Shown: piece after piece, positions 47,701 through 60,653 of the stretch | How positions within the stretch are numbered: position 1 is the stretch's first letter | Layout of the letters: each line of letters starts with the position of its first letter | Assembly (NCBI GenBank): GCA_030727405.1 | Contig: JANRBR010000011.1 | Location: forward strand, 101,752-165,751 | Length of the DNA stretch: 64,000 nt | Source: Crocinitomicaceae bacterium | GTDB lineage: Bacteria > Bacteroidota > Bacteroidia > Flavobacteriales_D > Crocinitomicaceae | Reading direction: 5' to 3' | Program-made: the position numbers and the translations under genes | Notes under the pieces: generated by a model | Told to the model about the DNA's origin: nothing | Database searches by the model: none | The model's input: only the letters and a program-made list of their open reading frames with translations

Positions 47701-50394
47701 CTAAAATAATTTAATCTGATCCTCGTTGTCCTCTTCTTCTTTTTTGGTCAAATCCCATTCCATGCTTGGAGTTGGACCTTCTTCGTCTTCTTCCAGGATT
47801 TCTACCTCTTCTTCATTGATGGACTCTTTTGGTTTTTGATCTGGCCAAGGTTCTGGACTTTCATCAACGGGATGCGTCAAAACAATTTCTTTGACTTTCA
47901 GCTTCGTCATTTGATTTCCCTGTGCTTTCATTCCTTTGACATCAATCAAATCTGCAAGATTCACGACGTTGTCTGGAAGGTTCTTCGTTTCCTTCAGCAA
48001 TTTATTGTAAACTATCTTCGCCTCTGGACGATATGCTGTCGAAACAATGTCCATGAAGGAACCTGCTGATTCACTGATGAACGACACACGTTTATCTGAA
48101 AGAACTTCGCAAATGAAGCGTTTGACATAGTGCAATTCTTTCTCAGCGTCGAAATAAACCGTTGTAATTGGACGATCTTGGATCCATTTTTCAATGTGAA
48201 CCATGTCTTCGTCGAAATGCGTCGCTAAATCGAAAGAACTCAAGCGGTATTCCCCATTGCGGTACAAAGTCAAAATGCGGTCATCACCTTTGAATGAACC
48301 AAGGAACTTCCCTCTTCCTTCATCGTTGAGACGTCCGACAATTCCATCGTACCAAATCTTACGTGCGGCCAACGTGGATCCACCGACTTCTTTTTGAACG
48401 ATTTTCTGAATGATTTCCTTCGTCACTCGATTTCCAGCCGAATTCCGTCCTTTGATGAGCAATTCACCTAAATCGACATCGAAACGCAAACGTTTTAAAT
48501 GCGGTCTTGGACGCAACAATACCGTGATGACTTCACGCTCACCATTCGGATGAACCGAGAAATAAAGCATCTTCGATCCTTTTGCACCTTTGGTTAAATC
48601 GTATTCTGAATCACGTGTGATGGAATTCACGTAGAAACGTTTCATCATCGTCGGACCACCGATTCCATCTTGATAGAACAAGTGGTAAATGGTACGCGTG
48701 TCTCCTTTTTTCCAAACGCTCGCAAAAATCAAGTCCTTCCCAACAAATTTCTTATCGGAAACTTTTGTGACCATCATTTTACCGGATGCAAAGAAACAAA
48801 TGATGTCGTCAATTTCCGAACAATCCCCAATTGGTTCGTTTTTCTTCAATCCGTAACCGATGAATCCTTCTTCGTAATCCACATATAACTTGCGGTTCGC
48901 GATGATTACCTTGGTCGCACTGATGTTGTCAAATACTTTGATTTCCGTTTTACGCTCTTTTCCAGCACCAAAACGTTTCTTTAAATCCTTGTAATAATCG
49001 ATGGCGTATTCAACCAAGTTATTCAAATGCGCTTTCACCACTTGAATTTCCTCTTCGATTTTCAATAAGGCATCATCTGCTTTCGTGGAGTCAAATCGCG
49101 TGATACGAATCATTGGGATTTGCGTCAATTTTTGCAAATCTTCATCTTCAATGCTCCGAATCAATTGTTTTTTGAATGGCTCAAATCGTTTGTATAAATA
49201 GACATACAAGGTCTCTCGGTCACTATAGTGCTTAAAGTCGATGTACATCTCATTGTTGATGAACAACTTCTCCAAAGTCGAGAAGTGCCATTGTCGTTCA
49301 AGCTCATCTAAGCGAATCTCCAATTCCAGTTTTAACAGGCGAACCGTATTATCGGTATTGATCTTTAAAATCTCTGTAACACCTAAAAACCTTGGTTTTT
49401 CACCATCAATAATGGATGAATTGGGTGCCATGGATACTTCGCAGTCGGTAAAGGCATAAAGTGCGTCGATTGTCTTGTCTGGAGAGACTCCAGGGAACAA
49501 ATGCACAATGATCTCTGCCTCTGAAGAAGTATTATCTTCAATTTTCTTAATCTTGATTTTCCCTTTATCGTTGGCTTTAATCACCGACTCAATCAAGGAT
49601 CCAGTTGTTGTTCCGAAAGGGATTTCATGAATGGTCAAGGTTTTATTATCGACCTTTTTGATCTTCGCACGAACGCGTACTCGTCCACCGCGTAATCCAT
49701 CATTGTACCCTGTGAAATCAGCCATTCCTCCGTTGGGAAAGTCGGGAAGCAACTCCACTTTTTTTCCTCTCAAGTGATTGATGGACTGATCAATGAGCTC
49801 GATGAAGTTGTGCGGTAAAAACTTACACGCCATTCCCACAGCAATTCCTTCTGCTCCTTGCGCTAACAAAAGAGGGAATTTCATAGGAAGTTGCTCCGGC
49901 TCCTTGTTTCGACCGTCGTAACTCAACAACCAGTTTGTGGTCTTTGGATTAAACGCCACATGCAACGCAAACTTTGATAAACGTGCTTCGATGTAACGAG
50001 GAGCAGCTGCACCATCACCTGTCAAGGTATTCCCCCAGTTTCCTTGGCAATCGATCAACAATTCTTTTTGACCCAATTGAACCAATGCGTCCCCAATGGA
50101 TGCATCGCCATGAGGGTGGTATTTCATGGTGTTCCCAATGATGTTCGCCACCTTATTATAGCGACCATCTTCCAATTCCTTCATGGAGTGAAGGATGCGT
50201 CGTTGCACCGGTTTCAATCCATCATTTAGGGCTGGTACTGCGCGTTCTAGGATTACATAACTGGCATAGTCCAAGAACCAATTCTCATACAATCCACCGA
50301 CAGGAATGATTTTCTCATCCACTTTCTTGTTTTCAAAAGGATTGTGTTCATCCCCCAAGGATTGATTTATGTCTTCAATTTCGTCTTCAGCCAT
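47701..50394 (-). CDS. parC: DNA topoisomerase IV subunit A
   Basis: YASYVILERAVPALNDGLKPVQRRILHSMKEL catalytic region; GDGAAAPRYIEARLSKFA; adjacent to parE. Confidence 0.94.
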   Translation of the reverse strand: MAEDEIEDINQSLGDEHNPFENKKVDEKIIPVGGLYENWFLDYASYVILERAVPALNDGLKPVQRRILHSMKELEDGRYNKVANIIGNTMKYHPHGDASIGDALVQLGQKELLIDCQGNWGNTLTGDGAAAPRYIEARLSKFALHVAFNPKTTNWLLSYDGRNKEPEQLPMKFPLLLAQGAEGIAVGMACKFLPHNFIELIDQSINHLRGKKVELLPDFPNGGMADFTGYNDGLRGGRVRVRAKIKKVDNKTLTIHEIPFGTTTGSLIESVIKANDKGKIKIKKIEDNTSSEAEIIVHLFPGVSPDKTIDALYAFTDCEVSMAPNSSIIDGEKPRFLGVTEILKINTDNTVRLLKLELEIRLDELERQWHFSTLEKLFINNEMYIDFKHYSDRETLYVYLYKRFEPFKKQLIRSIEDEDLQKLTQIPMIRITRFDSTKADDALLKIEEEIQVVKAHLNNLVEYAIDYYKDLKKRFGAGKERKTEIKVFDNISATKVIIANRKLYVDYEEGFIGYGLKKNEPIGDCSEIDDIICFFASGKMMVTKVSDKKFVGKDLIFASVWKKGDTRTIYHLFYQDGIGGPTMMKRFYVNSITRDSEYDLTKGAKGSKMLYFSVHPNGEREVITVLLRPRPHLKRLRFDVDLGELLIKGRNSAGNRVTKEIIQKIVQKEVGGSTLAARKIWYDGIVGRLNDEGRGKFLGSFKGDDRILTLYRNGEYRLSSFDLATHFDEDMVHIEKWIQDRPITTVYFDAEKELHYVKRFICEVLSDKRVSFISESAGSFMDIVSTAYRPEAKIVYNKLLKETKNLPDNVVNLADLIDVKGMKAQGNQMTKLKVKEIVLTHPVDESPEPWPDQKPKESINEEEVEILEEDEEGPTPSMEWDLTKKEEEDNEDQIKLF

Positions 50395-50397
50395 GAT

Positions 50398-52284
50398 TTA
50401 GGATGCAATTTCTATTTCGTCTTCGATTGATGCCGCTTTGTTTTGCTCAGCCGGATCTTTTTCCACACGTAAATTATCAATAATAAAATCTTGTCGTTCC
50501 TGCGTATTCTTGCCCATGAAATAAGACAGAATCGAATCAATCGAATTGTCTTTTGTCAATAACACAGGCTCCAAACGAATATCCGCACCAATGAAATGAA
50601 TGAATTCATCCGGCGAAATCTCCCCGAGACCCTTGAATCGTGTGATTTCAGCCCCTTTACCGATCTCTTCTATGGCATTGCGGCGCTCTTCATCTGAATA
50701 GCAATAAATGGTTTTCTTTTTGTTTCGAACACGGAACAACGGTGTTTGCAAAACATATACATGGTTGCGTTTCACCAAGTCAGGAAAGAACTGAAGGAAG
50801 AAGGTCAACAATAACATGCGAATGTGCATACCATCCACATCGGCATCGGTTGCAATCACGATTTTATTGTAACGCAAATTATCCATGTCGTCCTCAATGT
50901 CCAAAGCTGCCTGAATGAGGTTGAATTCCTCATTTTCATACACCACTTTCTTGGTCAAACCATAACAATTCAGTGGCTTACCACGCAAGGAGAATACAGC
51001 CTGCGTATTCACATCTCTTGATTTCGTAATGGATCCACTCGCTGAGTCACCCTCCGTAATAAAGAGCGTCGTTTCTTCTCGCTTATCGTCCTTCAAATCA
51101 GTTAAGTGCGTTCGACAGTCGCGCAATTTCTTGTTATGTAAATTGGCTTTTTTTGAACGGTCACGGGCAATTTTGCGAATGCCAGCCAATTCTTTTCGCT
51201 CGCGTTCCGACTGTTTGATTTTCTTTTCAATCGTATCTGCAACATCCGGATTTCGGTGCAGGTAGTTATCTAGTTTGTCCTTCAGGAAGTCATTGATGAA
51301 CGCACGCATCGATTTTCCGCCTGGCTCAATCTCTTGAGACCCAAGTTTTGTCTTTGTTTGCGATTCGAATACAGGCTCAATGACTTTCACCGCAATCGCC
51401 GCCACAATCGACTGTCGAATATCGGATGCTTCGTAGTTTTTGTTGTAAAAATCACGAATCACCTTAGCAACGGATTCGCGGAAAGCACTTTGATGCGTTC
51501 CTCCCTGAGTTGTATGCTGTCCGTTCACAAAGGAATAATAATCTTCCCCGTAGGTTCTTCCATGCGTAAAGGCTACTTCAATATCCTCGTCTTCCAAGTG
51601 AATAATTGGATAAAGTGGATCCCCGTCCATGTTGTTTTCCAACAAATCCTTTAATCCATCTTTGGATTGAAATTTCTCGCCATTGTAATACATGGACAAT
51701 CCACGATTCAAATAGCAATAATTCCACATCATTTTATCTAAATACGCTGTCTTGAATGCGTATTTCTTGAAAATCGTCTCATCCGGAATGAATTCTACAT
51801 ACGTTCCATTTCCTTCATCTGTTTTTTCGATGGCATGTTCTTTCACCAGTTCTCCCTGAGAGAATTCAGCTGCTTTCTTTTCTCCCTCACGAACAGAGTA
51901 GACCATAAAATGAGAGGAAAGCGCATTTACAGCTTTTGTACCCACCCCATTTAATCCAACTGATTTTTTAAAGGCCTTGGAGTCGTATTTTCCTCCAGTA
52001 TTCATTTTGGACACCACTTCCACCACCTTTCCAAGAGGAATGCCTCGTCCGTAATCTCGAACGGATACTTTTCCGTCCTTGATTTTAATGTCCACACGCT
52101 TTCCATTCCCCATAACGAATTCATCGATGCAGTTATCGACCACTTCTTTTACCAGGATGTAGATTCCATCATCAGCGGCTGCACCATCCCCCAGTTTCCC
52201 GATGTACATTCCAGGTCTGAGTCGAATGTGCTCCTTCCAATCGAGGGAACGTATATTATCTTCAGTATATTGATTTTCTGCCAT
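50398..52284 (-). CDS. parE: DNA topoisomerase IV subunit B
   Basis: [58 protein letters not shown] extends to 52341 but [14 protein letters not shown] at 52284 is the family start. Confidence 0.95.
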   Translation of the reverse strand: MAENQYTEDNIRSLDWKEHIRLRPGMYIGKLGDGAAADDGIYILVKEVVDNCIDEFVMGNGKRVDIKIKDGKVSVRDYGRGIPLGKVVEVVSKMNTGGKYDSKAFKKSVGLNGVGTKAVNALSSHFMVYSVREGEKKAAEFSQGELVKEHAIEKTDEGNGTYVEFIPDETIFKKYAFKTAYLDKMMWNYCYLNRGLSMYYNGEKFQSKDGLKDLLENNMDGDPLYPIIHLEDEDIEVAFTHGRTYGEDYYSFVNGQHTTQGGTHQSAFRESVAKVIRDFYNKNYEASDIRQSIVAAIAVKVIEPVFESQTKTKLGSQEIEPGGKSMRAFINDFLKDKLDNYLHRNPDVADTIEKKIKQSERERKELAGIRKIARDRSKKANLHNKKLRDCRTHLTDLKDDKREETTLFITEGDSASGSITKSRDVNTQAVFSLRGKPLNCYGLTKKVVYENEEFNLIQAALDIEDDMDNLRYNKIVIATDADVDGMHIRMLLLTFFLQFFPDLVKRNHVYVLQTPLFRVRNKKKTIYCYSDEERRNAIEEIGKGAEITRFKGLGEISPDEFIHFIGADIRLEPVLLTKDNSIDSILSYFMGKNTQERQDFIIDNLRVEKDPAEQNKAASIEDEIEIAS

Positions 52285-52466
52285 TTCGAATCTTAAGATT
52301 TTCGGAATAACAAAAATAACTTTTAGAAGGACTAAAAACACATCTAAAGCCTCTTTTTTATGAACGAATTTCCGTTGATAAAGGCCTTTGATTCAAGAAC
52401 TAAGTGTAAAATCCAAAATAATGAAAGTGGCCTTGCTGCAATTAAAATCATTTTGCGTGTAAACAA

Positions 52467-52496
52467 TTGTGTTTTCGGCTCAAAATCCTATCTTTG
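52467..52496 (+). promoter_or_regulatory. Putative Bacteroidota promoter upstream of efp (TTG 52467-52469, TATCTTTG 52489-52496)
   Basis: TTG-19 nt-TAnnTTTG, close to consensus, 21 nt before the efp ATG. Confidence 0.6.
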
Positions 52497-52517
52497 CCAC
52501 CAAATTTGAATTGAACC

Positions 52518-53084
52518 ATGGCTAATACTTCCGACATCCGAAATGGATTGTGCATCCGTCACAATGAAAAACTTTATCAAATCATCGAATTTCAACACGT
52601 TAAACCAGGAAAAGGACCTGCGTTTGTTCGTACGAAAATGCGTCAAATAGAATCCGGAAAGGTGATTGACAACACATTTTCTGCTGGACACAAAATCGAT
52701 CCAGTTCGCATTGAGAACCGTGAATACCAATACTTATATCAAGAATCAGAATCCTATGTTTTCATGAACAATGAGACATTTGAGCAAGTGAATATTCCTT
52801 TGAAAATGGTTGAAAAACCTGGATTTCTACAAGAGGGAATGACGGTAAACATCCTTTTTCACGCGGAAGAAGAAATGCCATTGGTCGTTGAATTACCGAT
52901 GTACATCATCTCTGAAGTTACCTACACAGAGCCAGGTGTCAAAGGCGATACCGCTACAAACTCGATGAAGCCAGCAACGATTGCAACCGGAGCTGAAGTA
53001 CGTGTTCCTTTGTTCATTGACAATGGCGAGGTGATTAAAATTGACACGCGCACAGGCATCTATGTGGAGCGCATCAAAAAATAA
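52518..53084 (+). CDS. efp: Elongation factor P
   Basis: 188 aa; FQHVKPGKGPAFVRTKMRQIESGKVIDNTF, GVKGDTATNSMKPATIATGAEVRVPLFI. Confidence 0.97.
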   Translation: MANTSDIRNGLCIRHNEKLYQIIEFQHVKPGKGPAFVRTKMRQIESGKVIDNTFSAGHKIDPVRIENREYQYLYQESESYVFMNNETFEQVNIPLKMVEKPGFLQEGMTVNILFHAEEEMPLVVELPMYIISEVTYTEPGVKGDTATNSMKPATIATGAEVRVPLFIDNGEVIKIDTRTGIYVERIKK

Positions 53085-53121
53085 TTGAAATTTACCAACT
53101 GAACAACGTTAACAGCAAACC

Positions 53122-54204
53122 ATGAAAAATACTGCACTTTCACAAAAACACATTGATCTAGGAGCTAAAATGGTTCCCTTTGCTGGATACAACATGCCTG
53201 TTCAATACGAAGGTGTGAATGCCGAACACGAAACCGTTCGAAATGCAGTTGGCGTTTTTGATGTTTCTCACATGGGTGAATTTGTTTTGAGAGGCCCAAA
53301 TGCTTTAACATTGATACAAAAATTTGCATCCAATGATGCATCGGTTTTAGTGGATGGAAAAGCGCAATATTCATGCATGCCAAACGGCAAAGGCGGAATT
53401 GTAGACGACTTGATCATTTACCGAGTGAACTCAGAAGAATACTTTATTGTCGTTAATGCTTCCAATATTGAAAAGGATTGGAATTGGATTTCCTCTTTGA
53501 ACGATTTAGGCGTTGAGATGGAAAACCTTTCAGATCAATATAGTTTATTGGCCATTCAAGGACCAAAAGCAGCGGAAGCGATGCAATCTTTAACAAGAAT
53601 CGACTTATCTAATATGACATATTACACTTTTCAATATGGCACTTTTGCAGGCATTGAAAATGTGATGGTTTCAGCAACTGGCTACACAGGTTCTGGCGGA
53701 TTTGAAGTCTATGTTAAAAATGAAGACGCGAACAAACTTTGGGATGCTGTTTTCACGGCTGGAGCTGATTTTGGCATCAAACCAATTGGACTTGCAGCGC
53801 GTGATACGCTTCGTTTAGAAATGGGCTTCTGTTTGTATGGGAACGACATCGATGACACGACTTCTCCGATAGAAGCAGGATTAGGATGGATCACCAAATT
53901 CACGAAGGATTTCACGGATTCTGAATTTCTTGCAAAACAAAAAGAAGCAGGTGTCACAAGTAAATTAGTCGCTTTCGAAATGATTGATCGTGGAATTCCT
54001 CGTCACGATTACCCAATTTTAGATGCTGAAGGAACAGTCATTGGAAAAGTGACTTCCGGAACAATGTCCCCAAGCATGAAGTTAGCCATTGGACTTGGAT
54101 ATGTTACCGTCGATCACAGCAAATTAGAGAGCGAGATTTTCATTGAAATTCGTGAAAAAGGAGTGAAAGCCAAAGTTGTAAAGCTGCCATTCTACAAGGC
54201 ATAA
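53122..54204 (+). CDS. gcvT: Glycine cleavage system aminomethyltransferase (T protein)
   Basis: [57 protein letters not shown]. Confidence 0.97.
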   Translation: MKNTALSQKHIDLGAKMVPFAGYNMPVQYEGVNAEHETVRNAVGVFDVSHMGEFVLRGPNALTLIQKFASNDASVLVDGKAQYSCMPNGKGGIVDDLIIYRVNSEEYFIVVNASNIEKDWNWISSLNDLGVEMENLSDQYSLLAIQGPKAAEAMQSLTRIDLSNMTYYTFQYGTFAGIENVMVSATGYTGSGGFEVYVKNEDANKLWDAVFTAGADFGIKPIGLAARDTLRLEMGFCLYGNDIDDTTSPIEAGLGWITKFTKDFTDSEFLAKQKEAGVTSKLVAFEMIDRGIPRHDYPILDAEGTVIGKVTSGTMSPSMKLAIGLGYVTVDHSKLESEIFIEIREKGVKAKVVKLPFYKA

Positions 54205-54992
54205 CCTCTTTCAACGAGTGCATTTCTTAGGTCGTCTGAAAGAATCCCCGTTGGATTTTTTCTAAATGCTTGACGAATCCCTTTGACGGAACGAATGTCG
54301 TACAAATAAATGCTGCGATTTTGTTCTTTTATCCAATCAATATCTGATTTTGAAATGGAAGCATTGCGCACCACCAATCCATTTATCAAGGGGTGATTAA
54401 GTAGCACCTTTTTACCTTCACTAAGTTCATCAGTAGAATACACCACATGGTATTCATCCGTCAATGCATTCAACCAATATTCGTTTGAGCAAATGAGTAT
54501 GATTTGACTGGAATAGGATAATACTTGTTCATTCAAAGCCTCCAAAAGCAAGTCGAAATCGATGAATTTATTTTGACACGAATTCATGTGTTTGATATCA
54601 AGAAAAAGCACTTGATGCTCCTGTAAAAGCGGAACAACATCGGATAATTTGACTAAGCGTTCTTTTTTGTAGGTATTGTAAGCAAGTTCCTTTAATTGAT
54701 CATCATGAAGATCCGCGACACAGCCCGTTCCGTTTGTTTCCGCTTCCAACAATTCATCATGGTACAACCAAAGCGTTCCATCTTTGCTCATTCGAACGTC
54801 TACTTCTACCCCATTTGATGTTGGCAAATTCAACGCAAGGGAAACGGCTTCTTTTGAGTTATCGTGGTAAATGGATTGACTCATACTTAATCCCATGCCT
54901 GCGTGACCAAAAACCAGGATCTTTTTCACTTCTTCACTTTTTTGACAAGCAAAGAGAAGAAAAACCAACATGAATAATTTAACGAATCGCAT
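54192..54992 (-). CDS. Glycerophosphodiester phosphodiesterase family lipoprotein
   Basis: GHAGMGL...[27 protein letters not shown]; lipobox-like LLFAC; ATG at 54992. Confidence 0.85.
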   Translation of the reverse strand: MRFVKLFMLVFLLFACQKSEEVKKILVFGHAGMGLSMSQSIYHDNSKEAVSLALNLPTSNGVEVDVRMSKDGTLWLYHDELLEAETNGTGCVADLHDDQLKELAYNTYKKERLVKLSDVVPLLQEHQVLFLDIKHMNSCQNKFIDFDLLLEALNEQVLSYSSQIILICSNEYWLNALTDEYHVVYSTDELSEGKKVLLNHPLINGLVVRNASISKSDIDWIKEQNRSIYLYDIRSVKGIRQAFRKNPTGILSDDLRNALVERGYAL

Positions 54993-55479
54993 ACTGCAGG
55001 CCAAGTTTAAAATGATAATTCCATGTTAGGTTTCGATGTGCTTGCGACAGGTATTCAAAGGTTTCGAGCGTCGGACCAAAGCTCAATTCTTGAAAAAATT
55101 GAAAAGGACTACCCATGCTCATGCGATACCCCATGGAGGCATGCGTGTAATTAAATCGCGTACCAAATACATAGGAGTCCATTCCAACATGCACCACAGG
55201 ACCTAATCCAAGTTTCTTTAATGGAAATCGCTTCGAATAATCAACCATAAGGGAGGAAGCAAATACCGTTTGACGCGCCTTTTGAGGTGAAAATCCGATG
55301 CTTAAAGCAACTTGATTGTTTTTTGATGAATTGAATTGAAAACGCAAAGATGAAAATTGATTGAATTTTTGCAGTTCATAAGTCAACCCAATATTCCAAG
55401 TACCCACGCCCGTCTTAACCTGCGCGGTTATCCCGAATGAAAAGTAAAGAAACAAAAAAACAAAAAAGGTCCGAATCAT
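54979..55479 (-). CDS. Hypothetical secreted/outer membrane beta-barrel-like protein
   Basis: Signal peptide MIRTFFVFLFLYFSFGITAQ; alternating beta-strand-like pattern; overlaps the downstream lipoprotein gene. Confidence 0.65.
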   Translation of the reverse strand: MIRTFFVFLFLYFSFGITAQVKTGVGTWNIGLTYELQKFNQFSSLRFQFNSSKNNQVALSIGFSPQKARQTVFASSLMVDYSKRFPLKKLGLGPVVHVGMDSYVFGTRFNYTHASMGYRMSMGSPFQFFQELSFGPTLETFEYLSQAHRNLTWNYHFKLGLQYAIR

Positions 55480-55516
55480 CGCATACAAAGTTGCTGAAAA
55501 ATCATAAGAGTTTGAG

Positions 55517-55546
55517 CAAAAAAAAATCCCGTCATTGACGGGATTT
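55517..55546 (-). terminator. Rho-independent terminator after gdhA (minus strand)
   Basis: Minus strand AAATCCCGTCA/TGACGGGATTT inverted repeat followed by a T tract. Confidence 0.85.
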
Positions 55547-55565
55547 CCACTAAATATAAGTTGGA

Positions 55566-56933
<1,368 letters not shown>

Positions 56934-56951
56934 TTATAAATTGAACTTGGG

Positions 56952-56984
56952 CAAAAGTAGCAACATTTTCGAACGGAAAGTCAA
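56952..56984 (-). promoter_or_regulatory. Putative promoter of gdhA (minus strand TACTTTTG, upstream TTGA)
   Basis: CAAAAGTA at 56952-56959 = TACTTTTG on minus strand; TTG complement at 56982-56984 (22-nt spacing). Confidence 0.45.
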
Positions 56985-57088
56985 CTATTTTCAACAAATT
57001 ATTAGTGTCCAAATGACACTTATTTATCATTTTCCCCTTGAAATCAAAATTTATGTCGATTCAATAGTTATAATCACGCTCCTCTACC

Positions 57089-57119
57089 TTGATAAACGAA
57101 ACTTTTTTTCATATTTTTG
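57089..57119 (+). promoter_or_regulatory. Putative promoter of the T9SS type B protein gene (TTG 57089-57091, TATTTTTG 57112-57119)
   Basis: TTG-20 nt-TAnnTTTG match. Confidence 0.5.
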
Positions 57120-57183
57120 AGTCGCCTAAGCAACCCATTGCTAACGACCTTCGTTTAAGGCACAGAACTTACTACGTGAAACC

Positions 57184-59913
57184 ATGATTATGTTAATTAG
57201 AATAACGAAAAAAATGAATTTTTTGAAAGCAGCACTTGTATCGAGTGTGATGTTATTAGGACAAATACATGCATTCAGCCAAAATAATGTCGTATTATGC
57301 CTAGGACAGGACGCCACTATTTGTGCTGGTCAGACAGTTACCATCAACAACTGTAACTCCGGAACAAATCCTGGAACTGCCGCAGGACTTTACTTAAATG
57401 CGCCAACAAGTGTATTTTTAAGTGATGATGCATGGTCAGGAGCTGTTCCGATTGGATTCCCATTTAATTTTTACGGAACGAATTATACAACCTGTGCTAT
57501 TGGTTCGAACGGACTCATCTCTTTCGCGCCTGTTAGCGGATATTGTCCATGGTCACTCGCTGGCATTCCCCAACTTCCAACAGCGGTACTGCCATCAGCA
57601 CGCAACTCGATTATGATTGCTTATCAAGATTTGAATCCTGCTACAGCTGGACAAGTACAATATCAAACCATTGGTACAGCACCGAATCGTAAGTTTGTCG
57701 TGCTTTATAAGAATGTAGCCATGTTTGGTTGTACTACACAATGTAATTACCTAGCGATTATCCTTTATGAAACATCCAATATTTTTGAGTTACATATTGG
57801 AAACAAGCCTATTTGTGGAACTTGGAATGGAAGTTTAGCGATTCAAGGATCTGAGAATAATCCAATGACCGTTGCACACATCACTCCAGGACGAAATGTT
57901 TCTGTATGGAGTGCTAATCAGGATGGCAGGAGATTTTTACCTACTTCTCCATCAAACACGAACTCATACACCATGTCCCAGATTCCGTATACTATGGTAA
58001 ATAGTCCAGGAAGTAATTTCCTTTGGGCAAACACCATAGGTCAAACATTTCCATATAACAACGGTACATTAAACGTTAATCAAGTTCCATCCGGGACAAC
58101 AGGATACTTTTTAACAGGAGCAGCTTGTGGAACTAGCGTTGGATCCATCACCCAAGATACTACATGGATTACCGTATCGAGTCCAACACTATCCACTACA
58201 AACACTCCTGATGTATGTTCCCAAGGTATTGGTACGGCAACTGCAGTTCCCGGCGCAACTTCACCTCCACCTTATACATTTACATGGAGCAATGGTCAAA
58301 CAACACAAACAGCTACAGGATTAACTGCTGGCAATTATACCGTTTCGGTTTTAAATGGAAATGGATGTACAGCTACAGGAACAGTAACCATCACCGATAA
58401 TCCAGCAACTTTTAATGCAACAACCACTCCGGTATCATGTCCTGGAGGAAGCGATGGTACAGCTACCGCTGTTGTTACACCTATTACGGGTGCCATCACT
58501 TATACTTGGAGTAATGGTCAAACCACTCAAACTGCAACCGGTTTAAGCGCCGGAAATTATTGGTGCTATGCAACGACCGCTTCAGGATGTCAAGACACCA
58601 TTTACGTGACCATAACTGAGATTCCAGTAATGATACTTAATATGACGAATGTCGTTGACGCGAATTGTTACACCATTGCAAACGGACAAGCAACGGTAAA
58701 TGTTACTCAAGGAACGCCTAATTACGCTTATAGTTGGACAGGATCCACGGCGAGCGCTGCTACTGCATTAGATTTAGGTGTAGGCTTGCATACCGTAACT
58801 GTGACGGACATGAATGGTTGTGTTCAAACTTTGGATGTGTTAATCAATGAGCCATTGCCATTAGATATTACGTTTTTAACTCAAGACACCATGATCTGTT
58901 CTGAGGATGCGATTTTGTTATCTGCAATTGGATCGGGAGGATCATCTCCTTACACTTATTCATGGACAGAAGATGGGTTACCGATTGGAAACGGGGGATC
59001 TTTCACCGTTGACCCGATTAATTCAGGTACAGTTTATTGCGTCACACTTAGTGAAGCATGTGGATCACCAATTACAACGGAATGTATGACCATTACCTTC
59101 CCATTAGAAATTATTCCAAATACAGTACCAGATCATACTATTCGATGTTTGCCAGGTGATTTTGTGTTCTCGAACACATCTACTAATGGAGGAGACATTG
59201 CAAGTACAGAGTATATTTTCTCAACTGGTGAATCATTCTCAGTGAATAGTTTGGATCCTCTTCCTCATATGTTACCAACACCTGGAACATATACCTTGGA
59301 CATGGTCGTTACATCCATACACGGATGTACTTACCTAGGCCATTTCCAGGATATTGTAGAAGTAACTCCACTTCCAACGGCCGATTTTACAATGTCAAAG
59401 AGTCCACTAACATGGTTTGAAACAACGGTTCAAACAAACGATATTTCTTCAGGTAACATTGCAAGTTACATTTGGTCTAGTCCAGGTGCAACAAATGTTG
59501 TTAACAATGGCGGTAGTGCAATGATTTCCTATCCAGAAGGAGTTATGGGAACATACAACATCACATTAGTTGTTACCACAAATCAAGGATGTTCAGATTC
59601 TGCCACTTATGAAATTCAAGTGGTATCTGACGTGATTTTCTATGCTCCAACAGCATTTACGCCAGATGGCGATGAACATAATCAAGTTTGGTTGTTTTAT
59701 GTAGAAGGAATTGATAAAGAAAATTTTGAATTAACGATTCACAATCGTTGGGGAGAAGTTGTTTGGGAAACTCATGATGTCAATGCTTATTGGGATGGTT
59801 ATTACAATGGTCAACGCGTTCAACCAGGAGTATATACATGGAAAGCTTGGTACAAGGAATTGGACACAGACGGAAAAAATGAAAAGACAGGTGTTATTAA
59901 TGTCATTCGTTAA
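57184..59913 (+). CDS. T9SS type B sorting (gliding-motility C-terminal) domain protein with SprB-like repeats
   Basis: Repeats YTFTWSNGQTTQTATGLTAGNYTVSV / YTWSNGQTTQTATGLSAGNYWCYA / YAYSWTGSTASAATALDLGVGLHTVTV; PKD-like region; C-term FYAPTAFTPDGDEHNQVW...IHNRWGEVVWET...GVYTWKAWYK; start may be 57214. Confidence 0.92.
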   Translation: MIMLIRITKKMNFLKAALVSSVMLLGQIHAFSQNNVVLCLGQDATICAGQTVTINNCNSGTNPGTAAGLYLNAPTSVFLSDDAWSGAVPIGFPFNFYGTNYTTCAIGSNGLISFAPVSGYCPWSLAGIPQLPTAVLPSARNSIMIAYQDLNPATAGQVQYQTIGTAPNRKFVVLYKNVAMFGCTTQCNYLAIILYETSNIFELHIGNKPICGTWNGSLAIQGSENNPMTVAHITPGRNVSVWSANQDGRRFLPTSPSNTNSYTMSQIPYTMVNSPGSNFLWANTIGQTFPYNNGTLNVNQVPSGTTGYFLTGAACGTSVGSITQDTTWITVSSPTLSTTNTPDVCSQGIGTATAVPGATSPPPYTFTWSNGQTTQTATGLTAGNYTVSVLNGNGCTATGTVTITDNPATFNATTTPVSCPGGSDGTATAVVTPITGAITYTWSNGQTTQTATGLSAGNYWCYATTASGCQDTIYVTITEIPVMILNMTNVVDANCYTIANGQATVNVTQGTPNYAYSWTGSTASAATALDLGVGLHTVTVTDMNGCVQTLDVLINEPLPLDITFLTQDTMICSEDAILLSAIGSGGSSPYTYSWTEDGLPIGNGGSFTVDPINSGTVYCVTLSEACGSPITTECMTITFPLEIIPNTVPDHTIRCLPGDFVFSNTSTNGGDIASTEYIFSTGESFSVNSLDPLPHMLPTPGTYTLDMVVTSIHGCTYLGHFQDIVEVTPLPTADFTMSKSPLTWFETTVQTNDISSGNIASYIWSSPGATNVVNNGGSAMISYPEGVMGTYNITLVVTTNQGCSDSATYEIQVVSDVIFYAPTAFTPDGDEHNQVWLFYVEGIDKENFELTIHNRWGEVVWETHDVNAYWDGYYNGQRVQPGVYTWKAWYKELDTDGKNEKTGVINVIR

Positions 59914-59915
59914 TC

Positions 59916-60650
59916 ATGTTTAAAATACTAGCTATTTCCTCCATTTCTTTGTTTATTGGAACGTGTTCAAAGTTAGATTTATCGGTGATTAATGGATATG
60001 TCAATAATACACCTACAGCTCCATTGGTCCCTAAACTAAGTAACCAAGAAGTCATTTCCGGATTAAAAGAGGCATTGAATGTTGGTATTAAAAATGCAGT
60101 TAATGTAACTTCGATTACCGACGGATTTTTAAAAAATGAAACCATTCGTTTGCCCTTTCCACCTGACGCACTTAAAGCGCGTCAAAAAGCCATTGATTTA
60201 GGCATGACTAGCCAAGTTGAAAAGTTTGAAACGACATTGAACCGCGCAGCAGAGGAAGCAGTAAAAGAAGCACTTCCTATATTTATGGATGCCATTACGA
60301 ACATGAGCATTCAAGATGGATTTGCTATTTTAAATGGAGGTGAAGGTGCGGCCAGCAACTTTTTAAAAGAACAAACGACAGCAAAATTAACCGCTGCTTT
60401 TTCGCCAAAAGTTTCTGAGGCGATTTCCAAAGTCAAATTAACCGAATATTGGAGTCCGATCATGACCAAATACAACGCAGCCATGACACTTACTGGTGGC
60501 GAGAAAATCAACCCTGATTTAAATGCTTACGTGACACAAAAGGCCATTGAAGGACTTTTTAAGATGGTTACACTAGAGGAGAATAAAATCAGAAAAGATC
60601 CCGCAGCGCGCATATCTGATTTATTGGCAAAAGTTTTCGGTAGCATCTAA
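59916..60650 (+). CDS. DUF4197 domain-containing protein
   Basis: LKEALNVGIKNAVNVTSITDGFLKNETIRLPFPPDA...EEAVKEALPIFMDAITNMSIQDGFAILNGGEGAASNFLKEQT. Confidence 0.9.
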   Translation: MFKILAISSISLFIGTCSKLDLSVINGYVNNTPTAPLVPKLSNQEVISGLKEALNVGIKNAVNVTSITDGFLKNETIRLPFPPDALKARQKAIDLGMTSQVEKFETTLNRAAEEAVKEALPIFMDAITNMSIQDGFAILNGGEGAASNFLKEQTTAKLTAAFSPKVSEAISKVKLTEYWSPIMTKYNAAMTLTGGEKINPDLNAYVTQKAIEGLFKMVTLEENKIRKDPAARISDLLAKVFGSI

Positions 60651-60653
60651 CTT

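Noticed and set aside
51334-51654. 106-aa antisense ORF in parE
   Set aside because: Antisense to conserved parE; no support
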